Shown here: in pieces, positions 26,349 through 35,077 of the stretch | How positions within the stretch are numbered: position 1 is the first letter of the stretch | Layout of the letters: each line of letters begins with the position of its first letter | NCBI RefSeq assembly: GCF_002073975.1 | Contig: NZ_CP020384.1 | Span: 3,038,001-3,102,000, forward strand | Source of the DNA: Rhodovulum sp. MB263 | GTDB lineage: Bacteria > Pseudomonadota > Alphaproteobacteria > Rhodobacterales > Rhodobacteraceae | Reading direction: 5' to 3' | DNA length: 64,000 bases | Notes under the pieces: generated by a model | What the model saw: only the letters and a program-made list of their open reading frames with translations | Told to the model about the DNA's origin: nothing | Database searches by the model: none | Program-made: the position numbers and the translations under genes

Positions 26349-28127
26349 CTATAGCGGCCAGAGAAGCGGGATCAGCGCCGAGGACAGCAGCCCCATGGTC
26401 AGATTCAGCGGAATGCCCACCCGCAGGAAATCGGTAAAGCGATACCCGCCCGGGCCATAGACCATCATGTTGGTCTGATAGCCGATCGGCGTCGCGAAGC
26501 TGGCCGAGGCCGCGATCATCACCGCAACCACCAGCGGCCGCGGATCGACGCCCAGCGCATGGCCCAGCCCCACCGCGATCGGGGTCACCACGACCGCGAC
26601 CGCATTGTTCGAGACCAGTTCGGTCAGAACCGAGGTCAGAAGATACATCGCCCAGACCACGAAGAAGGGCGGAAGCTGGCCAAGATAGGGCGCGAGCCCG
26701 TCGACGATCAGCTTGACCGCGCCCGAGGCCTCGAGTGCCGCACCGACCGCCAGCATCGCGAAGATGAGCGCCAGCAGCCGCCCCTCGACGAAGGTGAAGG
26801 CCTCTTCGGCATCGATGCAGCGGGTCGCCAGAACCAGCGCCACCGCCGCCACCGCCAGCAACAGGATCGGTGCGACGCCCAGCCCTGCCAGCGCCACGAT
26901 GGCCACCAGCGCACCTATGGCGATGGGTGCCTGGGTCCGGCGATAGGCGCGGCCCGAGGGATGGGTGATATCGACCAGCCCCATATCGGCGGCCAGCCGC
27001 TTGATGTCGCCGGGCGCGCCCTCCAGCAGCAGCGTGTCGCCGACACGCACCACCAGATCGTCGAGCTGGCGCCCGATATTCTGGTTCCGGCGATGCGCAG
27101 CCAGCACATAGAGCCCGTATTTTCGCCGGAGCCGGAGCGAGCCAAGTGTCTGCCCGATCATCTTGCAACCGGGCGAGATCAGCACCTCGACCGTCGAGGT
27201 CTCGACCGCCGACAACTGGTCGACCCTCCTGAGCGACTTGTTGCGCTGGAGCGACAGGAGTTCGGTCACCTGGGTCCGCAGCACCACCCGGTCGCCGACC
27301 TGCAGCGTCACCCCCTTGAGATCGCGCCGGAGCGAGACGTCGCCCCGGATCACGTCGATCAGCCGGACGCCCTCGCGCTTGAAAAGCTGTACCCCCGTGA
27401 CCTCGCGGCCGATCATGTTGCTGTCGGGCGGGATCACCGCCTCGGTGAAGAACTTCATCTTCGACTTGTCCGACAGCAGGTCGGCCATGCTGTCGCGGGC
27501 GGGCAGAAGCCGCGGCCCGAAGAGACGCAGATAGATCATGCCCCAGAGGATCAGCACCACCGCCAGCGGCGTGACCTCGAAAATCGAGAAGGGCTCGAGC
27601 CCCTGGGTCCGGGCGACACCGTCGACCAGCAGGTTGGTCGAGGTGCCGATCAGCGTCAGCGTGCCGCCGAGGATCGCGGCATAGCTGAGCGGGATCAGAA
27701 GCTTCGAGGCCGAGACCCCGAGGCTGCGCGCGAGCTGCACGAAGACCGGCAGCATCACCACCACGACCGGCGTATTCGAGACGAAGGCGGATGAAATCAC
27801 CACGAAGGCCATCAGCGTGGCAATGGCCCGCCTGGGCTTTTGCCTGCCGCCGCGCTCGGCGGCATGGATCACCCAGTCAAGCGCGCCGGTCCTGACCAGA
27901 GCCCCCATCACCAGGAACATCGCGGCGATGGTCCAGGGCGCGGGGTTCGACAAGACCCGCAACGCGTCCTCATAGGGCAGGATGCCCAGCACCAGCATCA
28001 CCGCGGCGCCGCAGATCGCGATCACCTCGGCCGGATAACGCTCGCGCACGAAGGCCACGAACATCGCGACCACGACCGCCAGCGCCAGCAGCGCCATGCC
28101 GGTGGGGGGGAGCGAAATCGGAATCAT
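26349..28127 (-). CDS. SLC13/DASS-family permease with paired TrkA-C domains
   Basis: Inner-membrane transporter, probably sodium-coupled uptake of sulfate or di/tricarboxylates. The 592-aa protein has an N-terminal helical half (VLGILPYEDALRVLSNPAPW, TPVVVVMLPVFVQLA), two cytoplasmic TrkA-C/RCK domains at about 210-375 (GVRLIDVIRGDVSLRRDLKG, VRVGDTLLLEGAPGDIKRL) and a C-terminal helical half (SNNAVAVVVTPIAVGLGHAL). The domain layout matches sulfur- or citrate-type permeases in alphaproteobacteria. The substrate cannot be fixed. It lies 157 bp downstream of the phosphoesterase gene on the same strand. Confidence 0.88.
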   Translation of the reverse strand: MIPISLPPTGMALLALAVVVAMFVAFVRERYPAEVIAICGAAVMLVLGILPYEDALRVLSNPAPWTIAAMFLVMGALVRTGALDWVIHAAERGGRQKPRRAIATLMAFVVISSAFVSNTPVVVVMLPVFVQLARSLGVSASKLLIPLSYAAILGGTLTLIGTSTNLLVDGVARTQGLEPFSIFEVTPLAVVLILWGMIYLRLFGPRLLPARDSMADLLSDKSKMKFFTEAVIPPDSNMIGREVTGVQLFKREGVRLIDVIRGDVSLRRDLKGVTLQVGDRVVLRTQVTELLSLQRNKSLRRVDQLSAVETSTVEVLISPGCKMIGQTLGSLRLRRKYGLYVLAAHRRNQNIGRQLDDLVVRVGDTLLLEGAPGDIKRLAADMGLVDITHPSGRAYRRTQAPIAIGALVAIVALAGLGVAPILLLAVAAVALVLATRCIDAEEAFTFVEGRLLALIFAMLAVGAALEASGAVKLIVDGLAPYLGQLPPFFVVWAMYLLTSVLTELVSNNAVAVVVTPIAVGLGHALGVDPRPLVVAVMIAASASFATPIGYQTNMMVYGPGGYRFTDFLRVGIPLNLTMGLLSSALIPLLWPL

Positions 28128-28261
28128 CGACGGCCCTTCACTGGCTTCGAGACAAATATCTGTGCCCGGCCGGGCCGCGGCAAGCCTCCCGGCCGGGTCG
28201 AAAATGGTCTGGCTGGCCGGGGCGGATCACACCTCCCGGCCGCGCGCCGTCATTGGAAAGA

Positions 28262-28280
28262 CCGGCCCCCGGGGGGGGCC
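28262..28280 (-). terminator. GC-only hairpin after the phosphoesterase gene
   Basis: GGCCCCC pairs with GGGGGCC directly after the YmdB-type stop codon. In the minus direction it is followed by GGTCTTTCC, a poor T-tract. It is a weak terminator or an mRNA-end stabiliser. Confidence 0.35.
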
Positions 28281-28284
28281 GCGG

Positions 28285-29097
28285 TCACGGCGCGGCCTGC
28301 TCCAGCCGTCCGCCCTGGCGGATCATGCGCACGCGCGTGGCACGGCCGGTGCGGTCGTCGGTCTCGACATAGACGCCCGACAGCGTCGCCTCGCCCATGG
28401 CGGGGGTGAAGCGGCCCTTGGACATGCCGGTAACGAAACGGCGCATCGGCTCGGCCCGGTCCATGCCGATGACCGAATTGTAATCGCCGCACATGCCGGC
28501 ATCGGTCAGATAGGCGGTGCCGTCGGGCAGGATCTGGGCGTCGCCCGTCGGCACATGGGTATGGGTGCCGACGACAAGGCTGGCGCGGCCGTCGCAATAA
28601 TGGCCCAGCGCCATCTTCTCGGAGGTCGCCTCGCAATGCACATCGACCACCGCAGCCTGGGCAAGCCCGCCCAGAGGATGCGCCTTCAGAACGGTCTCGA
28701 TGGCCGAGAACGGGTCGTCGAAGGGCCGCTTCATGAAGACCTGGCCCAGGATCTGAGCCACCAGCACCTTGCGCCCGCCCCTGGCATTGAACAGCCGCGC
28801 GCCCTTGCCCGGCGCGCCCTTTGCGAAGTTCAGCGGCCGCAGGACACGCGGCTCTTGCTCGATGAAGCCCAGCATGTCCTTCTGGTCGAAGGCATGATCG
28901 CCGAGCGTCACGCAATCGGCCCCGGCCTCGAGCAGACCTCTGGCATGGGCGGGTGTGAGCCCCGCGCCCGAAGAGGCGTTCTCGCCATTGACCACCACGA
29001 AATCGAGGCCCCAGGCCTCGCGCAGAGCCGGAAGGCGGTCGGCCACGGCCGACCGGCCAGAGCGGCCCATCACATCTCCGAGAAACAGCAATTTCAT
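28285..29097 (-). CDS. YmdB/TIGR00282-family metallophosphoesterase
   Basis: Dinuclear-metal phosphoesterase; characterised Bacillus YmdB hydrolyses 2',3'-cyclic nucleotides. The 270-aa protein shows all the family metal ligands: FLGDVMGRSGR, VVNGENASSGAGLT, LGDHAFDQ, VDVHCEATSEK and VGTHTHVPTGDA. The ATG at 29097 is preferred; a GTG three codons upstream is possible. The folate cycloligase gene ends 42 bp upstream on the same strand, so they probably share an mRNA. Confidence 0.9.
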   Translation of the reverse strand: MKLLFLGDVMGRSGRSAVADRLPALREAWGLDFVVVNGENASSGAGLTPAHARGLLEAGADCVTLGDHAFDQKDMLGFIEQEPRVLRPLNFAKGAPGKGARLFNARGGRKVLVAQILGQVFMKRPFDDPFSAIETVLKAHPLGGLAQAAVVDVHCEATSEKMALGHYCDGRASLVVGTHTHVPTGDAQILPDGTAYLTDAGMCGDYNSVIGMDRAEPMRRFVTGMSKGRFTPAMGEATLSGVYVETDDRTGRATRVRMIRQGGRLEQAAP

Positions 29098-29139
29098 GAC
29101 CGTCACGCCTAGGACGGAGCGGCGGCGCGCGCAAGCCTC

Positions 29140-29694
29140 TTAGGGCAGGATGACTTCCGTCTCGGTAACGATCGCATCCAGCGGCAGATCGGTCGGCTCG
29201 GCCGGCAGATCGGACATTTCCTGTGCCGCATAGGCCAGACCGACCGCAAGAACGGGCCCACGGGCGCGCAGCATCGCAAGCGTCCGGTCGTAGAAACCGC
29301 CGCCATAGCCCAGCCGGATGCCGCGCCGGTCGAAGGCCAGAAGCGGCACGATCAGCACCTCCGGGACCATCGGTCGCGCCCCGGCCGGAACCGCCACGCC
29401 GAAGGGCCCCGCCTCCAGGACGCAGTCAGGTGCCCAGAGCCGAAAGCCGAGCGGCCGGCCCCTGCTCTCGATCACCGGCACGCCGACCGGCCCCGCAGCA
29501 GCCAGACCGGCCATTGCCGAGCGCGGATCGAGCTCGGTCCGGATCGGCAGATAGCCCGCGGCCGGACGGCCCCGATGCGGCGCCAGAAGCGTGTCGAGCC
29601 GCGAAAGCGCCGCCGCGCCGCGGTCGGGATCATGCGCCGCGGCCCGCCGCGCCTGTGCCTCGCTCCGCAGCGTGGCCTTCGCCTCGGCGATCAC
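29140..29694 (-). CDS. 5-Formyltetrahydrofolate cyclo-ligase
   Basis: ATP-dependent conversion of 5-formyl-THF to 5,10-methenyl-THF. The 184-aa protein has the family signature RLGYGGGFYDRTLAML, the substrate segment GYLPIRTELDP and VPLLAFDRRG. It starts with a GTG that overlaps the mgtE stop codon as GTGA, so it is translationally coupled to the transporter gene. Confidence 0.92.
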   Translation of the reverse strand: MIAEAKATLRSEAQARRAAAHDPDRGAAALSRLDTLLAPHRGRPAAGYLPIRTELDPRSAMAGLAAAGPVGVPVIESRGRPLGFRLWAPDCVLEAGPFGVAVPAGARPMVPEVLIVPLLAFDRRGIRLGYGGGFYDRTLAMLRARGPVLAVGLAYAAQEMSDLPAEPTDLPLDAIVTETEVILP

Positions 29695-31076
29695 AAAAGC
29701 ACCATCGAGGCGAGGCCGAGAAAGGCGAAAAAGCCCACGACATCGGTCACCGTTGTCACGAAGGTCCCCGAGGCCAGCGCCGGGTCGATCCCGAAACGGT
29801 CGAGCATCACCGGCACCAGAATGCCTGCCAGCGCCGCAACCCCGAGATTGATGATCATCGCCGCCGCGATCACCAGCGCCAGCGCACCCGAACCGAACCA
29901 GACAACCCCCACGATCCCCATCAGCAGGGCGAAGAGCAAACCGTTGATGACCCCCACCGCCGCCTCGCGCCGGACCACGCGCCAGACGTTCGAGACGGTG
30001 AGGTCCTTCGTGGCCAGCGCGCGGACCGCCACGGTCAGCGCCTGGGTTCCGGCATTGCCGCCCATCGAGGCGACCACGGGCATCAGCACGGCCAGCGCGA
30101 CAATCTGCGTGATCGCGGCCTCGAATTGCGAGATCACCAGCGCCGACACCATCGCGGTGCAGAGATTGACCAGCAGCCAGGGCACACGCTGGCGACTGGT
30201 CTCGATCACCCGGTCGTTGAGGCTGCTGTCGCCGACCCCGGCCAGCCGCAGGATGTCTTCCTCATGTTCCTCGTCGAGCACCGCCATGGCATCGTCGATG
30301 GTGATGATCCCGACCAGGCGCCCGGCATCGTCGACCACCGGCGCCGAGATCAAGTGATACTGGTTGAAGGCATAGGCGACCTCGGATTCCTCCTGGGTCG
30401 CGGGAATGGGCCGGAAGCTTTCCTCGTAAAGCTCGCTCAGCCGGACCGAGCGACGCGAGGCCAGAAGCTTGCCGAGCGTGACATAGCCCACCGGCCGGAT
30501 GCCCGGATCGACCACGATCACATGGTAGAACTGGTCGGGCAGCACATCCTTCTGGGCACGCAGGTGGTCGATGGTCTCGCCCACGGTCCAGTGTTCGGGC
30601 GCGCGCACCACCTTGCGCTGCATCAGACGACCGGCCGAATATTCCGGATAGGTCAGCGCCTGCTCGACGGCCAGCCGGTCGGCATCCTCCAGCGCATTCA
30701 GGATGACCGCCTGCTGCGGCGCATCGAGATCCTCGAGAAGATCGACCACGTCGTCGGATTCGAGCTCGCGGACGGCCTCGGACAGAACCTCCCGCGGGAG
30801 GAAGGCGATGACCTCCTCGCGCAGGCTTTCATCGAGTTCGGACAGGACCTCGCCATCGAAGAAGCCCGAGCCCAGCAGCAGGATCTCGCGCCGGTGCCCG
30901 CTGTCGACCTGTTCAAGAAGGTCGGCGATGTCGGCCGGGTGCAGCGGCTCGAGCAATTCGCCGAGACGCGCCCGGTCGCCCGCAGCCACGGCCAGGCGGA
31001 TCGCGGCCACCGTCCGGTTGTCGAGACCGTAACCCTCTTCCTCGGGCTCCGTCCTGTCGATGACCTCGTCTTCCAT
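29691..31076 (-). CDS. mgtE: MgtE-type magnesium transporter
   Basis: Mg2+ channel gated by cytoplasmic Mg2+. The 461-aa protein has the MgtE N-domain (about 30-135, ADIADLLEQVDSGHRREILL), a CBS pair (about 136-260) and a five-helix pore domain (290-460). The pore signature is MPVVASMGGNAGTQALTVAVR. The 98-bp leader contains two short GGATGCGG-type direct repeats but is too short for an M-box riboswitch. The first gene of mgtE-cycloligase-phosphoesterase. Confidence 0.95.
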   Translation of the reverse strand: MEDEVIDRTEPEEEGYGLDNRTVAAIRLAVAAGDRARLGELLEPLHPADIADLLEQVDSGHRREILLLGSGFFDGEVLSELDESLREEVIAFLPREVLSEAVRELESDDVVDLLEDLDAPQQAVILNALEDADRLAVEQALTYPEYSAGRLMQRKVVRAPEHWTVGETIDHLRAQKDVLPDQFYHVIVVDPGIRPVGYVTLGKLLASRRSVRLSELYEESFRPIPATQEESEVAYAFNQYHLISAPVVDDAGRLVGIITIDDAMAVLDEEHEEDILRLAGVGDSSLNDRVIETSRQRVPWLLVNLCTAMVSALVISQFEAAITQIVALAVLMPVVASMGGNAGTQALTVAVRALATKDLTVSNVWRVVRREAAVGVINGLLFALLMGIVGVVWFGSGALALVIAAAMIINLGVAALAGILVPVMLDRFGIDPALASGTFVTTVTDVVGFFAFLGLASMVLL

Positions 31077-31174
31077 GCACCCCTTCCCGCTGCCTCCCCG
31101 GCAGCATAACCATTGCCTGTCGCAGCCAACAAGCGCGGATGCGGCCCGCGAAGACCGGATGCGGTCCGCGCGGG

Positions 31175-32515
31175 CTAAAGCCCGGCCAGACGCCGCGCGA
31201 TCCGGGTCTGTGCTGCAACCGCCCTGCCGAGATCATGGGTGATTATGCAGCCGTCGCGCACCACCTGCCGCCCCTCGACGAAGAGATCGCGCACCCGGCT
31301 CGGCCCCGCCAGCAGGATCGCGGCCCGGTCCCAGAGCCCGGCCGCCTCGATCCCCGACATGTCCCAGATCGCCAGATCCGCACGCTTGCCCACGGCCAGT
31401 CGGCCGCAATCGGGACGCCCCAGCACATCGGCGCCCCCCCGGGTTGCGATCTCGAGCGCCTCGCGCGCGCTCATCGCATCGGCGCCCTGCACCACCCGCT
31501 GCAACAGCATCGCCTGGCGCGCCTCACCGATCAGGCTGCCGCCGTCATTGCTGGCCGAGCCGTCGACACCAAGCCCCACCCGCACCCCGGCATCGCGCAT
31601 CGCCCGCACCGGGGCGATACCGGAGCCGAGCCGGCAATTGGAACAGGGGCAATGCGCAACCCCGGTCCCCGATTGTGCGAAAAGTGAAATCTCCCGCGCA
31701 TCGAGCTTCACGCAATGCGCGTGCCAGACATCGTCGCCGGTCCATCCCAGATCCTCGGCATATTGCCCCGGGCGGCAGCCGAACCGCTCCAGCGAATAAG
31801 CGATATCCTCATCGTTTTCAGCGAGATGCGTGTGAAGGCGCACCCCCTTGTCCCGCGCCAGAAGCGCCGCGTCGCGCATCAGCTCGGGGCTGACCGTGAA
31901 AGGCGAGCAGGGGGCGATGCCAACCCGGATCATGGCGCCCGGATCGGGATCGTGAAAGGCGTCGATCACCCGGATGCAATCCTCGAGGATCATCGGCTCG
32001 GCCTCGACCAGCCCGTCGGGCGGCAAGCCCCCCTTCGACTCGCCGATGCTCATGGCACCGCGGGTGGCATGAAAGCGCAGCCCCACCTCGCGCGCCGCGG
32101 CGATGGTATCGTCGAGCCGTGCACCGTTCGGGTAGAGATACTGATGATCGGAACTCATGGTGCAGCCCGACAGCGCCAGTTCGGACAGGCCGACCAGCGC
32201 CGAAACCCGGAACTCCTCGGGACCGAAGCGCGACCAGATCGGGTAAAGCGTTCTCAGCCAGCCGAACAGCAACGCGTCCTGCGCCCCCGGCACCGCCCGG
32301 GTCAGGCATTGCGACAGGTGATGATGGGTATTGACGAGCCCCGGCGTGACCAGGCAGCCCTCGGCCAGAACGATCTCGGCCCCCTCGGGCGCGAGGCCGT
32401 GGCCGATCTCGGCCACGCAGCCATCCCGCAACCGCAGGTCGGCCCCGGCCAGCTCGCGCCGGTCCTCATCCATTGTAACGATCAGCTCGGCGCCCCGGAT
32501 CAGCGCATGCCCCAT
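31175..32515 (-). CDS. 8-Oxoguanine deaminase (amidohydrolase superfamily)
   Basis: Zinc amidohydrolase converting 8-oxoguanine to urate. The 446-aa protein has metal-binding GLVNTHHHLSQCLTR, a His in RLHTHLAENDEDIAYS, the next in VWHAHCVKLD and the catalytic Asp in GLGVDGSASNDGG. CPCSNCRLGSGIAPV and the length match the 8-oxoguanine/guanine deaminase-like group described in Pseudomonas. Related deaminases acting on other purines cannot be ruled out. It starts 3 bp after the hisN-type stop codon on the same strand. Confidence 0.88.
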   Translation of the reverse strand: MGHALIRGAELIVTMDEDRRELAGADLRLRDGCVAEIGHGLAPEGAEIVLAEGCLVTPGLVNTHHHLSQCLTRAVPGAQDALLFGWLRTLYPIWSRFGPEEFRVSALVGLSELALSGCTMSSDHQYLYPNGARLDDTIAAAREVGLRFHATRGAMSIGESKGGLPPDGLVEAEPMILEDCIRVIDAFHDPDPGAMIRVGIAPCSPFTVSPELMRDAALLARDKGVRLHTHLAENDEDIAYSLERFGCRPGQYAEDLGWTGDDVWHAHCVKLDAREISLFAQSGTGVAHCPCSNCRLGSGIAPVRAMRDAGVRVGLGVDGSASNDGGSLIGEARQAMLLQRVVQGADAMSAREALEIATRGGADVLGRPDCGRLAVGKRADLAIWDMSGIEAAGLWDRAAILLAGPSRVRDLFVEGRQVVRDGCIITHDLGRAVAAQTRIARRLAGL

Positions 32516-32518
32516 GGG

Positions 32519-33316
32519 TCAGGCCGCCGCCGACAGGATCGCCAGCGCCTCGGCATGAATGCGGGGATTGGCGGCCGCGATCACCCGGCCGCCGCCATGG
32601 GCCGGACCGCCCTGCCAGTCAGTCACGATGCCGCCCGCCGCCTCGATCACCGCGATCGGAGCCTGGATATCATAGGGATGCAACCCGGCCTCGACCACGA
32701 GATCGACATGCCCCATCGCTACCAGGGCATAGGCATAACAATCCATCCCGTAGCGCACCAGCCGTGCCTGACCGGCCAGAGCGGCGAAGGCGCGGCCCTC
32801 CTCGGGGCTGCCGACTTCGGGGAAAGTCGAAAAGACCGAGGCCTCGGACAATGGCCGCGGCGCGGCTGTGGCAAGCGCGCGACCACCATGCGGGCCGGTG
32901 AACTCGGCCCGGCCGAAACCGCCGAGGAAACGTTCTCCGATATAGGGCTGGTCGATGACGCCCAGGATCGGGCCGGTCGCATCGGCAAGCGCGATCAGAA
33001 CCCCCCAGGTGGGTGCGCCGCACATGAAGGCACGGGTCCCGTCAATCGGGTCGAGCACCCAGGTCAACCCGCTCCGGGACGGAACATTGTCCATCTCCTC
33101 GCCAAGGATACCGTCCTCGGGACGGCGCTCGGCGAGAATGGCGCGCATCGCGGCCTCGCAGGCCCGGTCGCCACGGGTGACCGGGTCGAACCCCTGCCCG
33201 GCCTTGTTCTCGACCCCGAGGGTCGCACTGCGGAAATACGCCAAGGTTGCATCACGCGCGGCATCGGCCAGCGCATGGGCGGTCTCGATCAGAATTTGGG
33301 CGTCGGAATCGGTCAT
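32519..33316 (-). CDS. Inositol-monophosphatase family protein, histidinol-phosphatase (HisN) type
   Basis: Mg2+-dependent phosphomonoesterase. The 265-aa protein has the metal-site motifs GILGEEMD and WVLDPIDGTRAFMCGAPTWG plus the C-terminal HPYDIQAPIAVIEAAGG. The CGAPTWG and YDIQAP variants are those of HisN-type histidinol-phosphatases rather than SuhB or CysQ. No his genes are adjacent, so the role rests on sequence alone. Probably co-transcribed with the deaminase gene. Confidence 0.85.
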   Translation of the reverse strand: MTDSDAQILIETAHALADAARDATLAYFRSATLGVENKAGQGFDPVTRGDRACEAAMRAILAERRPEDGILGEEMDNVPSRSGLTWVLDPIDGTRAFMCGAPTWGVLIALADATGPILGVIDQPYIGERFLGGFGRAEFTGPHGGRALATAAPRPLSEASVFSTFPEVGSPEEGRAFAALAGQARLVRYGMDCYAYALVAMGHVDLVVEAGLHPYDIQAPIAVIEAAGGIVTDWQGGPAHGGGRVIAAANPRIHAEALAILSAAA

Positions 33317-33402
33317 CCGGCCTCCGGTAAACTTGCGGACGGGGCGCGGCTGCGCCTGCCTCGGGCGCTAGCCTCGCAAAGCTCGTCCGTCAAGCACCGG
33401 GT

Positions 33403-33771
33403 TCAGGCCACGTCGCTCAACACGCGCGCCAGTTCGAAGAGCCGCCGCCGCTGGTTCTCGGGAATGGCATAGTAGGAGCGCACCAGTTCCAGCGCCTCCT
33501 TGTCCGACAGCAGATCGTCGGGCATGCCGCTCGTCGACTGTTCGGCGCTGCGACCATCGAGCCCTTCGAAGAAGAAGCTCACCGGGACTTCGAGCGCATC
33601 GGCGATATCCCAAAGGCGGGAGGCGCTGACCCGGTTCATGCCGGTTTCGTATTTCTGGATCTGCTGGAACTTGATCCCCACGCGCTCGGCAAGCTGTTGC
33701 TGGGTCATGCCCACCATCCAGCGGCGGTGGCGGATACGTTTGCCCACATGGACATCTACGGGGTGTTTCAT
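33403..33771 (-). CDS. XRE-family HTH transcriptional regulator (PraR-like)
   Basis: A 122-aa regulator with a Cro/CI-type HTH at about residues 10-65 (MTQQQLAERVGIKFQQIQKY, ASRLWDIADALEVPVSFFFE) and a C-terminal helix pair (DKEALELVRSYYAIPENQRR). This architecture matches the alphaproteobacterial PraR/RdhR group, known to control surface and quorum-linked traits in rhizobia. An inverted repeat overlaps its candidate -10 element, suggesting autoregulation. Confidence 0.85.
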   Translation of the reverse strand: MKHPVDVHVGKRIRHRRWMVGMTQQQLAERVGIKFQQIQKYETGMNRVSASRLWDIADALEVPVSFFFEGLDGRSAEQSTSGMPDDLLSDKEALELVRSYYAIPENQRRRLFELARVLSDVA

Positions 33772-33789
33772 CGGTGAACTCCTCTACCG

Positions 33790-33810
33790 CAGAACATATA
33801 GCAAGTTCTG
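33790..33810. promoter_or_regulatory. Inverted repeat in the XRE promoter, likely operator
   Basis: CAGAAC-N9-GTTCTG, 18 bp upstream of the XRE start codon. On the minus strand a candidate promoter overlaps it: TTGGCG (33824-33819), an 18-bp spacer and TATATG (33800-33795). Confidence 0.55.
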
Positions 33811-34010
33811 TGCCAAACCGCCAAGCTTCCCCAAAGGGGCGACCGCATACCTAACAAATACATAAGAAGTAAAGAAATTAAAATTTGTCCACTTGGTCGA
33901 CCAACGCACGAAATTGGTTAAGTGCCGCGACTCACGCTCGCCTATTGGTTGCATGTCGCGAATCTGGAAGGGTTACTTTGCATTTTGCACATAACCTTTG
34001 GACAGGTAGA

Positions 34011-34027
34011 CTTCGCAATTTGCGAAG
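34011..34027. repeat. Perfect 8-bp inverted repeat upstream of the quinone oxidoreductase gene
   Basis: CTTCGCAA-T-TTGCGAAG, about 79 bp before the start codon. The one-base centre makes a hairpin unlikely, so a protein-binding dyad is more plausible. Confidence 0.6.
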
Positions 34028-34105
34028 CCTCGGATCTCTGGTCTCGGCATCGTCCTCCCGTTAAGCTGCCGATCCTGTCAGTCTACATCATTTCACGAGG
34101 GGTCG

Positions 34106-35068
34106 ATGCGCCTTTTCCAACTCGAGCGGATCGGCGAGCCGCCGCGCCTGACCGAAGCGCCCTGCCCGGCCCCGGCCGCCGGCGAGGTGCGGGTGCGGAT
34201 CGCCGCCTGCGGGCTCAACTTCGCCGATCTGCTCACCATCGAGGGCCGCTACCAGGAACGCCCGGCCCTGCCCGCAACGCTGGGCATGGAACTGGCCGGA
34301 ACCGTCGAGGCGCTGGGCGAGGGCGTCGACCCGGGGCTTGCCGGAACACGGATTGCGGTCTTCGCCGGGGCGGGCGGACTGGCCGAGGCCGGCTGCTTTC
34401 CCGCCGCACGCTGCCTGCCTTTGCCCGAGGGCATGAGCTTCGTCGAGGCCGCGGGCTTTCAGATCGCCTATGGCACATCGCATGTGGCCCTCTCGCACAA
34501 GGCGCGGCTCGCGCCGGGTGAGACGCTGCTGGTCACCGGCGCCGCAGGCGGGGTCGGGCTGACCGCGGTCGAGATCGGCAAGGCAATGGGCGCGACCGTG
34601 ATCGCCTGCGCGCGCGGAGCCGACCGGCTGGAGGTCGCGCGCGCCGCGGGCGCCGACCACCTGATCGACAGCGACCGGGACGATCTGCGCGCGGCGGTCC
34701 TGGCGCTCGGCGGCGCCGATGTCGTCTATGACCCGGTCGGGGGCCCGCTTTTCGCCGCAGCGATGCGCGCCTGCAACCCCGACGGACGCCTGCTGTCCAT
34801 CGGCTTCGCCTCGGGCGAGGTGCCGCAGATCAAGGCCAACCACCTGCTGGTCAAGAACCTCTCGGTGATCGGGCTTTACTGGGGCGGCTATCTCAGCTTC
34901 CGCCCCGGGATCCTGACCGACAGCCTGGCAACGCTGTTCCGCTGGCATGCCGAAGGCCGGCTTCACCCCCATGTCAGCCATGTGCTTCCGCTCGATCGCG
35001 CGGCCGAGGGGCTGGAGCTGCTGCGCCAGCGCAAGGCAACCGGCAAGGTCGTGATCGCGATGGACTGA
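34106..35068 (+). CDS. NADPH:quinone oxidoreductase (zinc-independent MDR family)
   Basis: Reduces quinones or enones with NADPH. The 320-aa protein has an N-terminal GroES-like domain (CGLNFADLLTIEGRYQERPA, LGMELAGTVEALGEG) and a Rossmann domain with TGAAGGVGLTAVEIGKAMGA. The structural and catalytic zinc cysteines of alcohol dehydrogenases are absent, as in QOR. GAGGGG precedes the ATG. It is convergent with the LysR-family gene, with stop codons 10 bp apart. Confidence 0.9.
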   Translation: MRLFQLERIGEPPRLTEAPCPAPAAGEVRVRIAACGLNFADLLTIEGRYQERPALPATLGMELAGTVEALGEGVDPGLAGTRIAVFAGAGGLAEAGCFPAARCLPLPEGMSFVEAAGFQIAYGTSHVALSHKARLAPGETLLVTGAAGGVGLTAVEIGKAMGATVIACARGADRLEVARAAGADHLIDSDRDDLRAAVLALGGADVVYDPVGGPLFAAAMRACNPDGRLLSIGFASGEVPQIKANHLLVKNLSVIGLYWGGYLSFRPGILTDSLATLFRWHAEGRLHPHVSHVLPLDRAAEGLELLRQRKATGKVVIAMD

Positions 35069-35077
35069 CGGACCTCC

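Larger units (their letters stand above)
33772..34105. other. 334-bp AT-rich divergent intergenic region with several dyads
   Basis: No gene is visible. Base composition is clearly more AT-rich than the neighbours, especially 33850-33890. It holds the XRE promoter/operator, the 12-bp palindrome TTGGTCGACCAA (33893-33904), two further TTGGTT words (33913-33925 and 33942-33952 region) and a near-continuous hairpin at 34011-34027. It separates two divergently transcribed genes and is large for this genome. Confidence 0.6.

Noticed and set aside
31137-31170. Two GGATGCGGYCCGCG direct repeats before mgtE as a Mg2+ riboswitch
   Set aside because: The leader is under 100 nt and lacks M-box elements; the repeats are short GC-rich words.
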